Shown here: piece after piece, positions 10,163 to 21,000 of the stretch
Position numbering within the stretch: position 1 is the stretch's first letter
Layout of the letters: each line of letters opens with the position of its first letter
Source: Pardosa pseudoannulata
Taxonomy: Eukaryota > Arthropoda > Arachnida > Araneae > Lycosidae
Assembly (NCBI GenBank): GCA_032207245.1
Contig: CM063504.1
Coordinates: forward strand, 22,866,991 to 22,930,990
DNA length: 64,000 nucleotides
Reading direction: 5' to 3'
Translations under genes and position numbers: made by a program
The notes under the pieces: model-generated
Told to the model about the DNA's origin: nothing
Database searches by the model: none
Seen by the model: only the letters and a program-made list of their open reading frames with translations

Positions 10163-10725
10163 TTAACCCCTCCCGGTAAAATGACGAGTCTAGCTCGTCA
10201 TTAGTTTTTCATTCCATACCGCACAATGACGAGCTACACTCGTCATGCGATTAAAGTTACTGTTAAATATGATAATTTAGTTTAAAATTTCTAGTGTACT
10301 GAATTTGGCAACACTTTTATCACTTGTGAAAATCACAAGTCACTATTGCATATTGTTTACTTGGTACAAGTCATTGCCAAATTAATGAGTCAGAATAAAA
10401 GAAAACCTACTAAGAAATGTCGTGTGTGTTACAAGAATCAAATTAAAAGTGAGAATACTTGGCGGTGTAAACAATTAAGAATTCCTTTGCACTTTGTTTT
10501 GAAAAGTACCACTATCTTGAAGACTATTATCTGTATACCTTATTAATGTTTTGCTTTGATATTTTCTTAATTTTACTCTTTCTGATATTATTTAACACTA
10601 TGTAAAAAGTGGATTTTAATTAAGAATATGTAAGAATTGTAAAATGAAACAAGTTTTTTAAATAAAAATTAAATGGTTATTTCATGCACAGTTTTTCATT
10701 ATTAAATGATACCGGAATGGGTTAA
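10163..10725 (+). mobile_element. Non-autonomous piggyBac-type element (563 bp)
   Basis: Flanked by TTAA at 10163-10166 and 10722-10725, the duplication that piggyBac elements generate. Terminal inverted repeats read TTAACCCCTCCCGGTA on the left and TTAACCCATTCCGGTA on the right (reverse complement), 13 of 16 identical. Just inside the left end are two 21 bp palindromes, ATGACGAG-N5-CTCGTCAT, at 10181-10201 and 10226-10246. Inside is the C-terminal remnant of a piggyBac transposase. The rest of the transposase has been deleted. Confidence 0.88.
10346..10546 (+). pseudogene. piggyBac transposase C-terminal cysteine-rich domain remnant
   Basis: The readable part, from MSQNKRKPTKKCRVCYKNQ to RCKQLRIPLHF, follows the cysteine-rich domain that ends piggyBac transposases: basic stretch, CxxC, aromatic-x-C, then PLC/PLH, CF and YH. 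This domain binds the transposon ends. After PLHF the frame is broken: the expected continuation CFEKYHYLEDYY is read in another frame starting at 10495, so about one base has been lost or gained. The cysteine expected after RCK is replaced by leucine (KQL). The catalytic RNase H-like part is absent, so it cannot be active. It sits inside matching TTAA-flanked ends, as expected for an internally deleted copy. Confidence 0.82.
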
Positions 10726-12159
10726 ACTATAATGCAAGTTCTCCAACCTTCTTTATACAAAACAAACTGCATTCCAAGACGTTGGTATAATTTTACATAT
10801 TTTAAATTTAGTTAAAAATAACAAGCTTCCCATACAAATTGCATTTCATAAGTGTTTCATGAAAGCGCTATTCAAGCTCAAATTACCCATTACGAATTTT
10901 TATAAAAGTAGAAAACCATACTATTCAAATATGAGGTATGAAAATAAATCACTAAAAAATTTTTTTATAAAGGACTATATGACGGTTGATTTATTTACGT
11001 AGAAGAATGGTACAAAAATATAAATCCCTAAATTTCTGACACATTTTGCTAAATGGGTATATTGTTTATGGTAGCGGCTAAGACTAAGAAAAACTTCATC
11101 ACGAAAGAAATTGCCTAACGACAATGTTATTTCACCTTAAATGTGTAATGAATTTAAGTCACGTTTTAGTGATAAATATGATAGGTTGTAAACGGAACTT
11201 GTTGAGCGTTGATACAGAGCAATTTCTGCGAAACAAAGGAACATGCAAATTTTTCATTTTTAATAAATCGAGTGTAAATTGACACAATGGAATATTAAAA
11301 GTCTAATGACGATATATCGAGGTCAAATTTCAACTTTATAATTTCTTTAACCCTCTCGCATACTCGAGACTTACATGAAGGTCCTAATTTAAGTAGATAC
11401 ATCACTTTTAAGTAACTTCAGAATTTTCTTTCATTTTTATCGCCGCATCTTTTTTAATTATTATTGTAAATGCATGGGATTTTCAGCATCTATTCTTTAT
11501 TGTTATTTAATTTACTTTGTTTCTAAAAATTAAGATCTTTTTATAAAGTAAAAAGTGAGAGATTTTTAAAAAAATTAAAAAAATTTCTGACACACTGTGC
11601 ACATACGTACAATAACACAAAGTGAATTTCATTAATAATTTTTAACTTTTTGTAAACGATATCGTTATCCATAATGCTTCATATATTTATTTTTTTTAAA
11701 GTATCAGAAATATTACACCAGGGGATTGAATTTTCAAAACAGCTAAAATAATAAAACAGCTAATTCCCTATACAATACTATATATACTAAATGAAATAGA
11801 CAGCAACGAGTTTTATCGTAGGTCTATAATGTATTTTCTGCAAAAATTTAAAATCAATATGTGCAAAAGTTTTTTTTTTTTTATTTTTTATTTACGGTAC
11901 GTGCGAGTTGATATAACACCATTTTCAGTAAAATGCATTTAAAAATTTTATAGTTTTTATAAAAGCTATGACATTAAATGCAAAGATAGTATAATTTTAC
12001 AGGTTCTAATTCGAATATTTTCATAGGTTTGTTTTAAACGATTAAAAAATATTCAAAGATTTTTAAAATTTAAAAATAAAAAATGGAACACTTTAAGCCT
12101 ACATGAGCAACTAAATTAAGCCGCAGGGATTGCCACCGTAGAGTGGTTAGAGTACGGAA
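10726..12159. other. AT-rich gene-free stretch with one lone TTAA-type end
   Basis: No gene. At about 11349 TTAACCCTCTCGCATACTCG resembles the left end of the window's TTAA-flanked elements, but I found no partner end. A short tRNA A-box-like string (GTAGAGTGGTTAGAGTACGG) occurs at about 12138, without a B-box. Confidence 0.45.
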
Positions 12160-12470
12160 GTTTTAACTACTTTCTAATCGCTTTTATGTGACTTCACTTG
12201 TGTGTCAGTTGACATTTTGAAATCTATTTTTAACTACCTTCCTGACTAGCTGGAGACTTGAAATTTTCTACAGAGATTCAACTGCGGTAACAATACAATA
12301 GTCATAAAAAAAAATAGATTGAAGAAAGAATACATAAAATCAGTTTCGTAAATGCACAAATCTGTTCAGCGTATTTAGAATCGCAATAGCAGAAATTTTA
12401 AACTAGTACCGCCATCTATTTGCAAGCGACATAACTAAAAACACAAAAATTTTATTTTTAAATGCATTTC
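12160..12470 (-). repeat. Repeat family C, copy 2 (reverse)
   Basis: Reverse complement of the repeat at 4370 and 14155. On the minus strand it carries AGATGGCGGTACTAGTTT and, further on, AAGGTAGTTAAAAATAGAT and ACACAAGTGAAGTCA. Interruptions by poly-A show age. Confidence 0.75.
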
Positions 12471-13222
12471 TTATAGGTTTTTTTTTTTTTGTGAAATAAA
12501 AGCGATTATTAAAAAAAAGTTTAATATTTTATTCTTCATTGTTTTCTTCAACGCGAGTTTATGCAGTAGATGATTGACTGTCTAGAAACGTCCTAGAACG
12601 TAGTGATTTACTAATGATTTTAGCGATATTGGAACTAGACATTGTTGAAAATCCACCAGCCTCAATCATCTTTTTTTTTTTTAAATTTCTTAATTTGTAC
12701 TTATTTTTACGCTTTTAAAAACAATTTTTTTAAAACGTATACTTACATACTAAAAATTCATAACTTGATTCTTTTGAAAGGTTTAATAGAAATTTTTCTA
12801 TGTATATCAACACTGGAAAATTATGTGCTAGATTATAATTAATAATCTTGACTAACAAAGGGAGATTGAAGGCATTTTAAATACTGTATATAGGATATAA
12901 ATTTGTAAAATTAAATTCAATAAGGTTGAATTATTAATTACTGTAACGAATCTAATATAAATTTATGGCTTTATAAAACTGTTGAGAGAGGGAGAAAATG
13001 GTATCACTTCTACAATGATTTAATTGCTGCATGTGTATTTTTAAGCTAGCTTAAATAATTAAGGTACACCCTGGCGTCCCCAAAAGTGCTGATCCGTCTC
13101 AAGTCATATGAGAACAAAATCATGTGTGTCGCTGGCTGTGGGGTCGACATCGGTGACAAATAATCTTTGAGCATCCCATGCAGAGCTGTTGCATTGTAAA
13201 GGTTGGTAGACTGATGCGTTTT
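12471..13222. other. No gene seen
   Basis: AT-rich, with poly-T runs at about 12480 and 12671. No exon or element terminus recognised until the TTAA at 13223. Confidence 0.5.
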
Positions 13223-13745
13223 TTAACACATTGTGTGCGGGTACATTTTGCAGCAGAATTACATCGGGAGCAGGCGTTTTGAGCGTAAATGAAGTTATTC
13301 AGTTAAATCTGAATATATCAAAAATTATTTAATTTTTTAACCAACTTTTCGTATTTTATATTAAAATATATAAGCAAATATATAAATAGAAATATAAAAA
13401 TAACAACCATAAGATTTTTGTAAACAAAAAATATATTTTTGTGTGGATGAATTTATAATAGTATCGTAAATATGAAAAATCAAATAGAAATTGTAGTATA
13501 CAGTTTTAATTTTTTCCCGTTCTGTTCTTCCGCATCGACTGGTGTAAAAGTTAGTTTTTGTCTAAATTTTTCCAAAATCCATGTAGCAGACAAGAACATT
13601 CGGCTTCGTTTACCTGTATATACCGTTATTTTTGTACCCACAAACAAACCATGTTGTTACACTAACCACACGTACTACGTGACCCGCGCTCAAGTATCAA
13701 TCGTCAGAAAACGTACTAGTACGTGTCCCGCATACAATGTGTTAA
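13223..13745 (+). mobile_element. piggyBac-type MITE with complete TTAA ends (523 bp)
   Basis: Bounded by TTAA at 13223-13226 and 13742-13745. The left terminus TTAACACATTGTGTGCGGG and the inverted right terminus TTAACACATTGTATGCGGG differ at one position. Subterminal ACGTACTACGTG and ACGTACTAGTACGT palindromic motifs lie near the right end. No transposase coding remains. About 297 bp of the left side recurs at 56769-57066. An open frame at 13472-13873 crosses the element end and is not a gene. Confidence 0.9.
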
Positions 13746-14154
13746 TTCTTAATAAATATGAAATTCCACAACTTTGGACTTCTTTTCACGACTTTGAAGG
13801 CTTGAGGACTGCATTTCGACTAGGAGTTAATTTTTGCACAGCAAGTCCGGGCAAATTAAATAATAGAGGTTAATCTTTTGTGTAATCGGTGAAGAATATT
13901 TCACTGGCTAAATATATACATACACATTCCATTATAAATACGTACTCGCAGCGTAAGTACAGATTTACAAACATACATATTGTTTGAAGAGCTCTTATTT
14001 TCCGTATAAGCCTTTTAATATTCATAAATGACTAATAAACAATAAAAGTGAAATCTTTAGGAAAAATCGCCTGGAGAAAGAATAAACATTAGGCTCGAGT
14101 CAAGAAAAATCAAAACAAACAAAAAATGTATAAAAAAGTATTTTTTTAAAAATC

Positions 14155-14430
14155 ATTTCTATTTCTTGAGATCTGCCGACAGATGGCGATAGTAGTTTAA
14201 AATCTTAACAAGGATTCAAAATACGTAGAACAGCTTTTGGTTTTTATCAAACCGATTTTATTTTTGTTTCCAATCTAATTTTTCATTATTGAATATTGTA
14301 TCGTTGTCACCGGAACTGAACCTATGTGCAAAACTTAATCAAGAAATACTAGTCAAGAAGGTAGTCAAAAATTGATTTCAAAATATCATCTGATACACAT
14401 GTGAAGTTATAAGTAAAAGAACAATTAAAA
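14155..14430 (+). repeat. Repeat family C, copy 3
   Basis: Same order of landmarks as copy 1: CAGATGGCGATAGTAGTTT, ATTGAATATTGTATCG, AAGGTAGTCAAAAATTGAT, TGATACACATGTGAAGTTA. Same orientation as the copy at 4370. Confidence 0.75.
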
Positions 14431-15172
14431 ATATTTCAAAAGTCCCCTAAACAGCAATCCTTTCCCAGTATGACAGATAGTCGTCCAAACAATGAAACAC
14501 GCATATAAATACTCCTGACAGGGCGACGGACTACTTTTTATTATTGGGGTAGATTTTGAGGCACAAAGTTATGCCGCTAATCACGTTTTCCCTGCGTTCG
14601 GGAAAAAAGGCCGAAGTAACACGTTTATCCGAAATGAGACAAAAAGGCCACGATTTTAATCAATTACGGGCGTACATTTATTATCTTCTCATTGTTTTGA
14701 ATGACGCTTTGATTATCAGGTATGCGACGACTTAGAAGGAGGAGGAAACTCATGATCGTAATTATATCTTTTCAAAGAAGGTTAACTAGTCTGGATGGAA
14801 CCACAGAGTAGCTAATGCCCAAAGCTCTATTAACAACTACGAATTTAACATATTTTTTAAAAAAATTATCCTGTGGTAAGAAGTTTGATTTCATGACTTA
14901 ACTCTCAAGATTATATCTGATATGATACGATATATTATATAAGTCAAAGAAAATGAGAAAGCAAATATTAGAGATACGAGAAAGTTTTTAAGATAAAAGT
15001 CATATTAATATTTCTTGTGAAGTAAACAAAAGGGGTAACAATTAAATCCTAAGTAATCCTCAGTATAACGAAGACACGTGTGAACGTAGCTAATATAGGA
15101 AGTAAAGAAGTAGCTAATGGAGTTTTGTTATGAACAATAAATCAATGTGGATGTTATGCAAAAGTTAATATG
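14431..15172. other. No gene seen
   Basis: Mixed AT-rich DNA with slightly GC-richer parts at about 14515-14660. No long ORF, splice-bounded exon or repeat end recognised. Confidence 0.45.
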
Positions 15173-15184
15173 CAAACAGAAGGG

Positions 15185-15351
15185 TTTGGTTTGGTTTGGA
15201 GCGCTACGGTCTACTTTTTGCAACAAGAGGGCTAATGAGACCGGGACCTACTATTTAAAGCCGATTACGAACATCCCTGCCAATGTGGGATTCGAACCCA
15301 CGAACTCCGGTTCCGAAGGCCAGCACCCTAACCATTCGTCCATCGTTCGGA
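15185..15351 (-). mobile_element. SINE-A, full length
   Basis: On the minus strand: tRNA-like head with A-box region GATGGACGAATGGTTAGGG and B-box GGTTCGAATCCC, the GTAGGTCCCGGTCTCATTAG body and a CCAAACCAAACCAAA tail. It is flanked by a 12 bp target duplication with one mismatch (CAAACAGAAGGG at 15173-15184, CAAATAGAAGGG at 15352-15363), evidence of insertion by reverse transcription. Confidence 0.93.
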
Positions 15352-15406
15352 CAAATAGAAGGGGAAAAAGACATGGAGATGCATGTAATCTCCCTCATAC
15401 ACACAT

Positions 15407-15413
15407 ATCTATC

Positions 15414-15446
<33 letters not shown>

Positions 15447-15447
15447 A
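15407..15447. repeat. (TATC)/(TA)n(TG)n microsatellite
   Basis: Compound simple repeat that directly abuts the left boundary of repeat D. Confidence 0.95.
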
Positions 15448-15665
15448 TGTAACGGAGCGAAATTTATTCTCACCGTTACAATCTAGTTTAGTCCTTATTA
15501 TTTGAACTACTCCGGCTTATGTGCAATGAGAGTACCTAAGTAATTTGCAGTCCTGACTCCATTAAAAAAACAACGAAGTCCAACATAGTGGAACTTAATT
15601 TTATTGACTCTAAAAACGAACGACTTTACACCACCAGATCTCAGCATCGAATGCTCACGACTACA
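15448..15665 (+). repeat. Repeat family D, copy 1 (possible solo LTR)
   Basis: A 218 bp unit beginning TGTAACGGAGCGAAA and ending CTCACGACTACA; it also occurs at 28893-29110 with the same length. TG...CA ends suggest a solo long terminal repeat. The first 33 bp can fold (TGTAACGG pairs with CCGTTACA). Against this, I see no 5 bp target duplication and no retroviral coding nearby. In both copies a TA-rich simple repeat lies directly on the left. Confidence 0.6.
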
Positions 15666-15955
15666 TACTTCTTTCACAACTTTTCTCCAACAGCGATTGA
15701 TGACGGGAATTTTTTCCCATGAGACCAACAGCTTAGATCGAAAATGTGCCCAGTGGACAGAAAATTAGCAATTATTCTAACGTTAGTTTCGGGAGACGTT
15801 AAAAAGAATATACGTCGGCGATCACTCCTTTAAATCCGACATTATACGGCTGGGAAATTATGCATGAAAGAATGAGAAGGAAAAAAGGAGAATTTGAGGT
15901 GTAATAAGTTTGATATATTACAAAAACACATTCATTTACGTATGTACACAAAAGC

Positions 15956-15956
<1 letters not shown>

Positions 15957-15990
<34 letters not shown>

Positions 15991-15998
15991 CATACATA

Positions 15999-16035
<37 letters not shown>

Positions 16036-16172
16036 ATACATATGCATATATATATAATCTATAATATTATATGTCTATATATACATATATGTATATAAAT
16101 GCATGCATATGTATAGATATATATCTATATATATATGTTTCTATACATGTATGTATGTATGCATATTTGTAT

Positions 16173-16250
<78 letters not shown>
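15957..16250. repeat. Large compound microsatellite (TA)/(TG)/(CA)n
   Basis: Nearly 300 bp of TA tracts mixed with TG, TATG and CA tracts, ending in an (AC)n(AT)n run. The ORFs predicted across it are translations of the repeat. Confidence 0.97.
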
Positions 16251-16253
<3 letters not shown>

Positions 16254-16545
16254 GGATGGAAACTCGCTTCTACGAAACTCACTTATAAGAAATATTCATT
16301 TATGTGACTTATGCGAAGTATTTTTCATTCTCCGGCAAAATTTTCTTACAGCCTATGTAATAAATTATTCTCTTATACGAATATTTCTACAAAATGTTAT
16401 ACTAAATGCAATTATGCGAAACATTCACTTATACGAAAGAATATCTAATGCCCTACATACATATTCGATAGTAAATTTTATTCAGTTATGTAAAATATCA
16501 TATATAAGTATTGAACAATTGTTTAAAATTTTACTGAATTAAGTT
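16251..16545. repeat. Stretch with recurrent TTATACGAA-like motif
   Basis: Within about 200 bp the motif (C/A)TTATACGAA or close variants occurs about seven times (for example ACTTATAAGAAA, ACTTATGCGAAG, TCTTATACGAAT, ACTTATACGAAA). Such iterated motifs are seen near the ends of some pogo/Tigger-type transposons, but no terminal repeat or target duplication is visible here. Confidence 0.45.
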
Positions 16546-17537
16546 TATATTCTTAGTACAATATTTAAACGTATTGATGATTTCCTTTTTAATGGTGGAA
16601 GAAATAATGATTAGCAATACTGATAATAATTAATAGTTATACATAGCATATATAATATTTTCAAGCTCTATAGGATGAAAATACCATCCAATCATAAACT
16701 GACCTGATCGCTGGGCAGAAAGGGAGACTTCTTCCTACGATGTCCATGGTCAGGTCCGAGCAAAAATTCGGTCAAGCGGCACATTATTTTTAGTAGCACA
16801 TTACACGGAGAGTGTACCTCACTCGGGGACGCACAGAACAGAAATGATGAATCAGCGGTTCTGGACCGTCGGTTCCCGAAAAGCCTTCGGCGCAGATCAA
16901 GTGAATGTCGAAAAGCATACGATAAATGCAAATGTCACACCGGTGGCTTATTAAAATCGCCGTACATGGCAAGATTATGCTCATTAGGGTATTGAAGTAC
17001 GCAAGAACCACGCTGCGAACTTGGCGTCAACAAGGAGTTCCAGACATTGCAATGGAATGGGTTCTAATGGGCTCTGTAAGAAGGATGACTCATGGAGAAC
17101 GAATTTTCCTTTATGAGGTCTTCCTGTAGTTAATTATTTTGTAAATTACTTGGTCTACAAGACTGATTTCCATCAAAATACACTGAAATAGGAATCGGTG
17201 ATAAATCTTTCTACCGATACAGATTTTCTAAGCGGTAACCTAAAAATGTAAAAAGCCGAAAACGTGCAACTGACATCATTCAGTTCTTGATCTCTTCCAG
17301 GTACATTGAGGTATTCGCATATCTTTCAGTTAAATACAAGTACTACCCATTTTCAAAAATCAGAATGTAAAAGGTTGCATTTTAAAGAATGTCGAAACCA
17401 TACAATGTGGATATTTGAAAAATTGTCAATAGATTTGAGGGGTGAGAAGCGCAAAGGTCAATGTTTTGCTGTTCGAAAATTCCTTAAATCCATAATTACT
17501 TATTAATGTTAATTTATAGACGCTATAAATTATACAT
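16546..17537. other. No supported gene; GC-richer patch 16680-17110
   Basis: 16680-17110 is GC-richer and partly open on both strands (up to 79 codons), but stops break each frame and no family is recognisable. It may be a decayed coding repeat or a conserved non-coding element. The flanks are AT-rich. Confidence 0.35.
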
Positions 17538-17752
17538 GCCTGTATTGGGACTCGAACCCACAGAATCTGGTCTTGAAACCCAGTACCGCAGTTATTTGGG
17601 GATCTAAAAAAAAACTGTTACTAATCACAAGACTCAAAATGTTATAAACACTATATTTGGTTTGTTTGGAGCGCTACAGTCAATTATATTTTTTTAACAG
17701 AAGTGTAGTTTAGATAGGGACATACTATTTTTGCACATTCCGAAAGGCTACG
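17538..17752 (-). mobile_element. Two decayed SINE-A fragments
   Basis: 17538-17590 matches the head (GGGACTCGAACCCACAGAA), and 17659-17752 matches tail and body (TTTGGTTTGTTTGGAGCGCT...CATTCCGAAAGGCTACGA). Head-before-tail order means they are two separate old insertions. Confidence 0.6.
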
Positions 17753-17767
17753 ATCTATTCAACAGTG

Positions 17768-17953
17768 GATAGTTTGGTTTGGTTTGGTTGGAGTGCTACG
17801 GTCTACTTTTTGCAACACGAGGGCTAATGAGACCGGGATTTACAGTTTAAAGCCGATTCCGAACGGCTACGAAAGTCCATGCCACTGTGGGATTCGAACC
17901 CACGAACTCCGGTATCGAGGGCCAGTACCCTAACCAATCGGCCATCGTTCGGC
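17768..17953 (-). mobile_element. SINE-A, full length with perfect target duplication
   Basis: Complete reverse-oriented copy: GGTTTGGTTTGGTT tail, ACACGAGGGCTAATGAGACC body, B-box complement GGGATTCGAACCCACG and an A-box region ending CGATGGCCGATTGG (minus strand). It is flanked by perfect 11 bp direct repeats ATTCAACAGTG at 17757-17767 and 17954-17964. It landed beside an older SINE-A fragment. Confidence 0.95.
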
Positions 17954-17964
17954 ATTCAACAGTG

Positions 17965-19473
17965 CAATTTAGAATATATTGATCAAGTCCAAAAGGAAGT
18001 GTCTGACATAAACACAAGACTGGTTTTAGACTTGATTAAATTACTGTGGATGGATTTTAAAGATGTTGTAGACCCATGATATCATATAAAATAAACTGGT
18101 TGTACTGATATAATTTTTCTTCTTGATTTTGCAAAGCGATATTTTCCCAACCTCATAAATACTGAATACATTAAAAAGATTATTAAATATTTATAACCGT
18201 TGTTTCCATGTGACAAAAGAAGCTGCGAACCAACACAGTGTAACAGGAAAAACGTTGGAGAACCAAAATATGCAATCCAAGAATTATAGAGCTCTTTTAA
18301 AGAGATTTTATCATGCTGTCGAAATTATATTACTTCTTTTGTATGGTAAAATACTCTGGATAATAAATTAAAACTACAACCTGAAAGAAAAAATACTGCA
18401 AAACAAACTGTAGGCAGAGTTGGAAAACTTTTAATAAGATCATTTGGTACAATCAGCGGCTGTTAAAATATTTTCCAGACAAGGAAAAAAAATTACAAAA
18501 CGTCGTCTCAAGAAAGCTTCAAAAAAGTAATCAAACAGCGCTCGTCTATTGTCTTAAAAATCAATCAAATTATTTTGGATAATAACGGACACTTTCCTTA
18601 ATCTTATCAAACAAGAGAGGAAACCCTTTTAATACTGGAAAGGGAAGCTTGAGTCAATTGATGCCGAATTACCCAACAGCTATTCCGAACACCTTGATCT
18701 ATAAAATTGAAAAGTGAGACAACTAGCGCAGTATTAACAAGATCACGCCATTCACGCATTGTGTATGTTTGGAGACTGAAAAAAATGGCGCCGGATCTTA
18801 TTGTTTATGCTTAATTGTGTTCAGCTCTATTATTGTTTTGCAGTGTGAGAAAAAACCGTCCACTCTATTACTGCCAGCTTTAAAGAGTGTTGGAGTGAAT
18901 GCCCTTGATAGAAATGGACCACACGTTTGAAGTTTCTTCTTAATATGTCGGTATGTATGCAAATTTTCAATGAAAGGCATTTAAAAGATTAAAAATACCG
19001 CTGTTCTGTTATCACCTAGCTTTAGAAATGAATAATGCGAGAATTCTAACGCTTGATAACATTATTTAAATAAAAAACAAAACCTGCAACGACCGTGAAG
19101 AAATGCTTTATCTCCTACGGATTACACCGGGCGGTATTACGATGAAAACTTCAATTTGTTGACTGGGTATACTACAGCTTATTATTTTTCTTTACAAGGA
19201 TTCATTTGACCGTGAGGCACTACATAAAGCTGATAACGAACGGCTGAAAATATCTATATTAATATCAGGATTCTAATGGACAGCGTTTCGTTACAAACCA
19301 ATTATCTATCTGTTAGCCAAGTGGTTTTTAACTTCCTACAAACCACGAAACTTTTTATGCACTTTACCGATATCCAGTATTTGACAATGTAACTCTTGCT
19401 TTACCTCGAAATATTGAAGGGCAAGGAAGCTGGATATGAAATACTTTTACTTTCTTTTAATTCTCTCTTGAGT
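17965..19473. other. No gene; possible ancient SINE-A relic at 19208-19275
   Basis: AT-rich. 19208-19275 keeps GATAACGAACGGCTGAAAAT, resembling the SINE-A body GATTCCGAACGGCTACGAA. A 60-codon minus-strand frame at 18798-18980 shows no family features. Confidence 0.4.
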
Positions 19474-19599
19474 GTTTGGTTGGTGTCGTCTCCATTTAGA
19501 AGCCATTCCATACTTCTTATGGAAAGATGCTTGCCATTGCCTAGAGAGGTTGGACTAAGAGTGGGTCCTCGTAATTTTAGAAGCGGAGACCAAGACCAG
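19474..19599 (-). mobile_element. SINE-B tail fragment
   Basis: Contains the tail half of SINE-B (GGTTGGTGTCGTCTCCATTT through GTGGGTCCTCGTAATTTTAG). The tRNA head is missing, as expected for 5'-truncated reverse transcription. Confidence 0.8.
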
Positions 19600-19765
19600 T
19601 TTATTAATCCCCTTTTGAATAGTTTGAAAATAAAATTGTAACTTATTAGCGAAAAAAATGGTATATTTTCGTATATAGTTAGATAATCACACGCAGTATC
19701 TAAGATATTTTGTGGTTCGTGGCTATTAACTATAATGCGGCACTCTTGCTATTACTTCTCTTAGA

Positions 19766-19850
19766 CAAGGCCGTAGCTAAGGGGAGATTCGGGGAGTTCA
19801 GACACTCCTCAAAAGTCTCAGACATACAAAATGTACAAAAATGTACAAAA
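19766..19850. mobile_element. Single terminus of a hAT-type family (hAT-E)
   Basis: CAAGGCCGTAGCTAAGGGGA matches the terminal repeat CAGGGCCGTAGCCAG / CAAGGCCGTAGGCAG of the complete element at 60287-60590. No partner end was found, so it is truncated. Confidence 0.5.
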
Positions 19851-20685
19851 ATAAGGCACTAAATGTACAATGTGCAAAATACATGAAAGTTTTTTTTAAA
19901 AAATAATTGTTTTGATATATTTGTTTATACCCAGATTTTTCATCATTGAATTTAAACAGACGTCTATCTCCACTGCAGTCCTTTAACTCTAAGACGGTAA
20001 CCTTATCACTCGGAAAGTTATATAGTAAAAAAAAAAAAAAGAAATAGTTAAAAGCTGAAAGTAACTTTAATGGTTAACAAATAATTTTAAAATAAAAATC
20101 TAAATATTATGCTTTCTTTTCCTTGCTTCTCTGGCAGACATATCAATAGTAACAACGTACGATACGATTAAGATAGCGTTCTAGGTTTAAAAATTGCAAC
20201 GATTTATAAAGTAAAAATATATTTTTCTGAGGAAATATCTTTACCAATAATACTGTGAACATATTTAAACTGAAAGAATTGGGTGTTATAATTATTATTT
20301 TCATCATTTACAATTATATTCCTTCTTTTCTCGACAACTATTTCCTGACTCCATTCTCTGTAAATTTTTCAAGTGTTTTGTGTATTATAAATCGGGAAGA
20401 TAAATCTTGAAAACCCCTCCCAAAATTTTTTTCGCAGCTGCGGTTTTGCTACTAGAATGGAGAAGTAAGTGTGCTGCCTAGAGTTAGCCTTTATCCCATA
20501 AAATAAAACACTTCTAAATATATTTACAATTTCTTTAATTTTATCTGTCAAATTAATTTGGAACTCCTTAAGCTCTCATCTAGGAAATTGTCAAGAATAA
20601 TTCCTAGTCCCCGAATGACTCCCGCGATAAACGTCCTCTATATTTTGTTTACATTTTAGGGAGAGACTGAACCGCCTAGAGAGTA
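19851..20685. other. No gene seen
   Basis: AT-rich with a poly-A run at about 20027-20040. No exon or terminus recognised. Confidence 0.5.
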
Positions 20686-20699
20686 GGGAGTACGGTAGG

Positions 20700-20745
20700 T
20701 TTGGTTTGGAGTGCCACGGTCTACTGTTTTGCACACGTAGGTTAA
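20700..20745 (-). mobile_element. Very short 5'-truncated SINE-A insertion
   Basis: Only the last 46 bp of SINE-A are present (TTTGGTTTGGAGTGCCACGG onward), flanked by 14 bp direct repeats GGGAGTACGGTAGG (20686-20699) and GGGAGTACAGTAGG (20746-20759). A textbook truncated retroposition. Confidence 0.88.
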
Positions 20746-20759
20746 GGGAGTACAGTAGG

Positions 20760-21000
20760 AATCGTCGCCTGACGTACTTGTATGAGACTCCTTAGCAATT
20801 TCTCTGTTTAAGAATCCTTGTTTATTTTTTTATTATTTGTGTGCTTCTTTAGTGTGTGTTGGTAAATAAATGTTTGTCCTTGTAAAGACTGGAGTCAATT
20901 TCGATACCAACTTACACCAGAAAACCCAGACTCTCCGCCATCCAGATGACAGAGATATAACTCATTTAACTCTATGATTAGGGTGGCGGCTACTCATGAG
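20760..21000 (+). other. Possible old LTR 3' end and leader
   Basis: AATAAA (about 20865) followed by TTGTAAAGACTGGAGTC and CCAACTTACA, then GC-richer sequence CCAGAAAACCCAGACTCTCC, resembles the end of a Gypsy-type LTR with its poly-A signal and the primer-binding region. No second LTR or gag/pol is visible. Confidence 0.3.

Noticed and set aside
13472..13873. 133-codon open frame
   Set aside because: It crosses the right end of a piggyBac-type MITE and continues into flanking DNA; no homology features.
16692..17129. Overlapping frames on both strands in a GC-richer patch
   Set aside because: Stops interrupt any longer reading; no recognisable residues; kept only as an unexplained patch.
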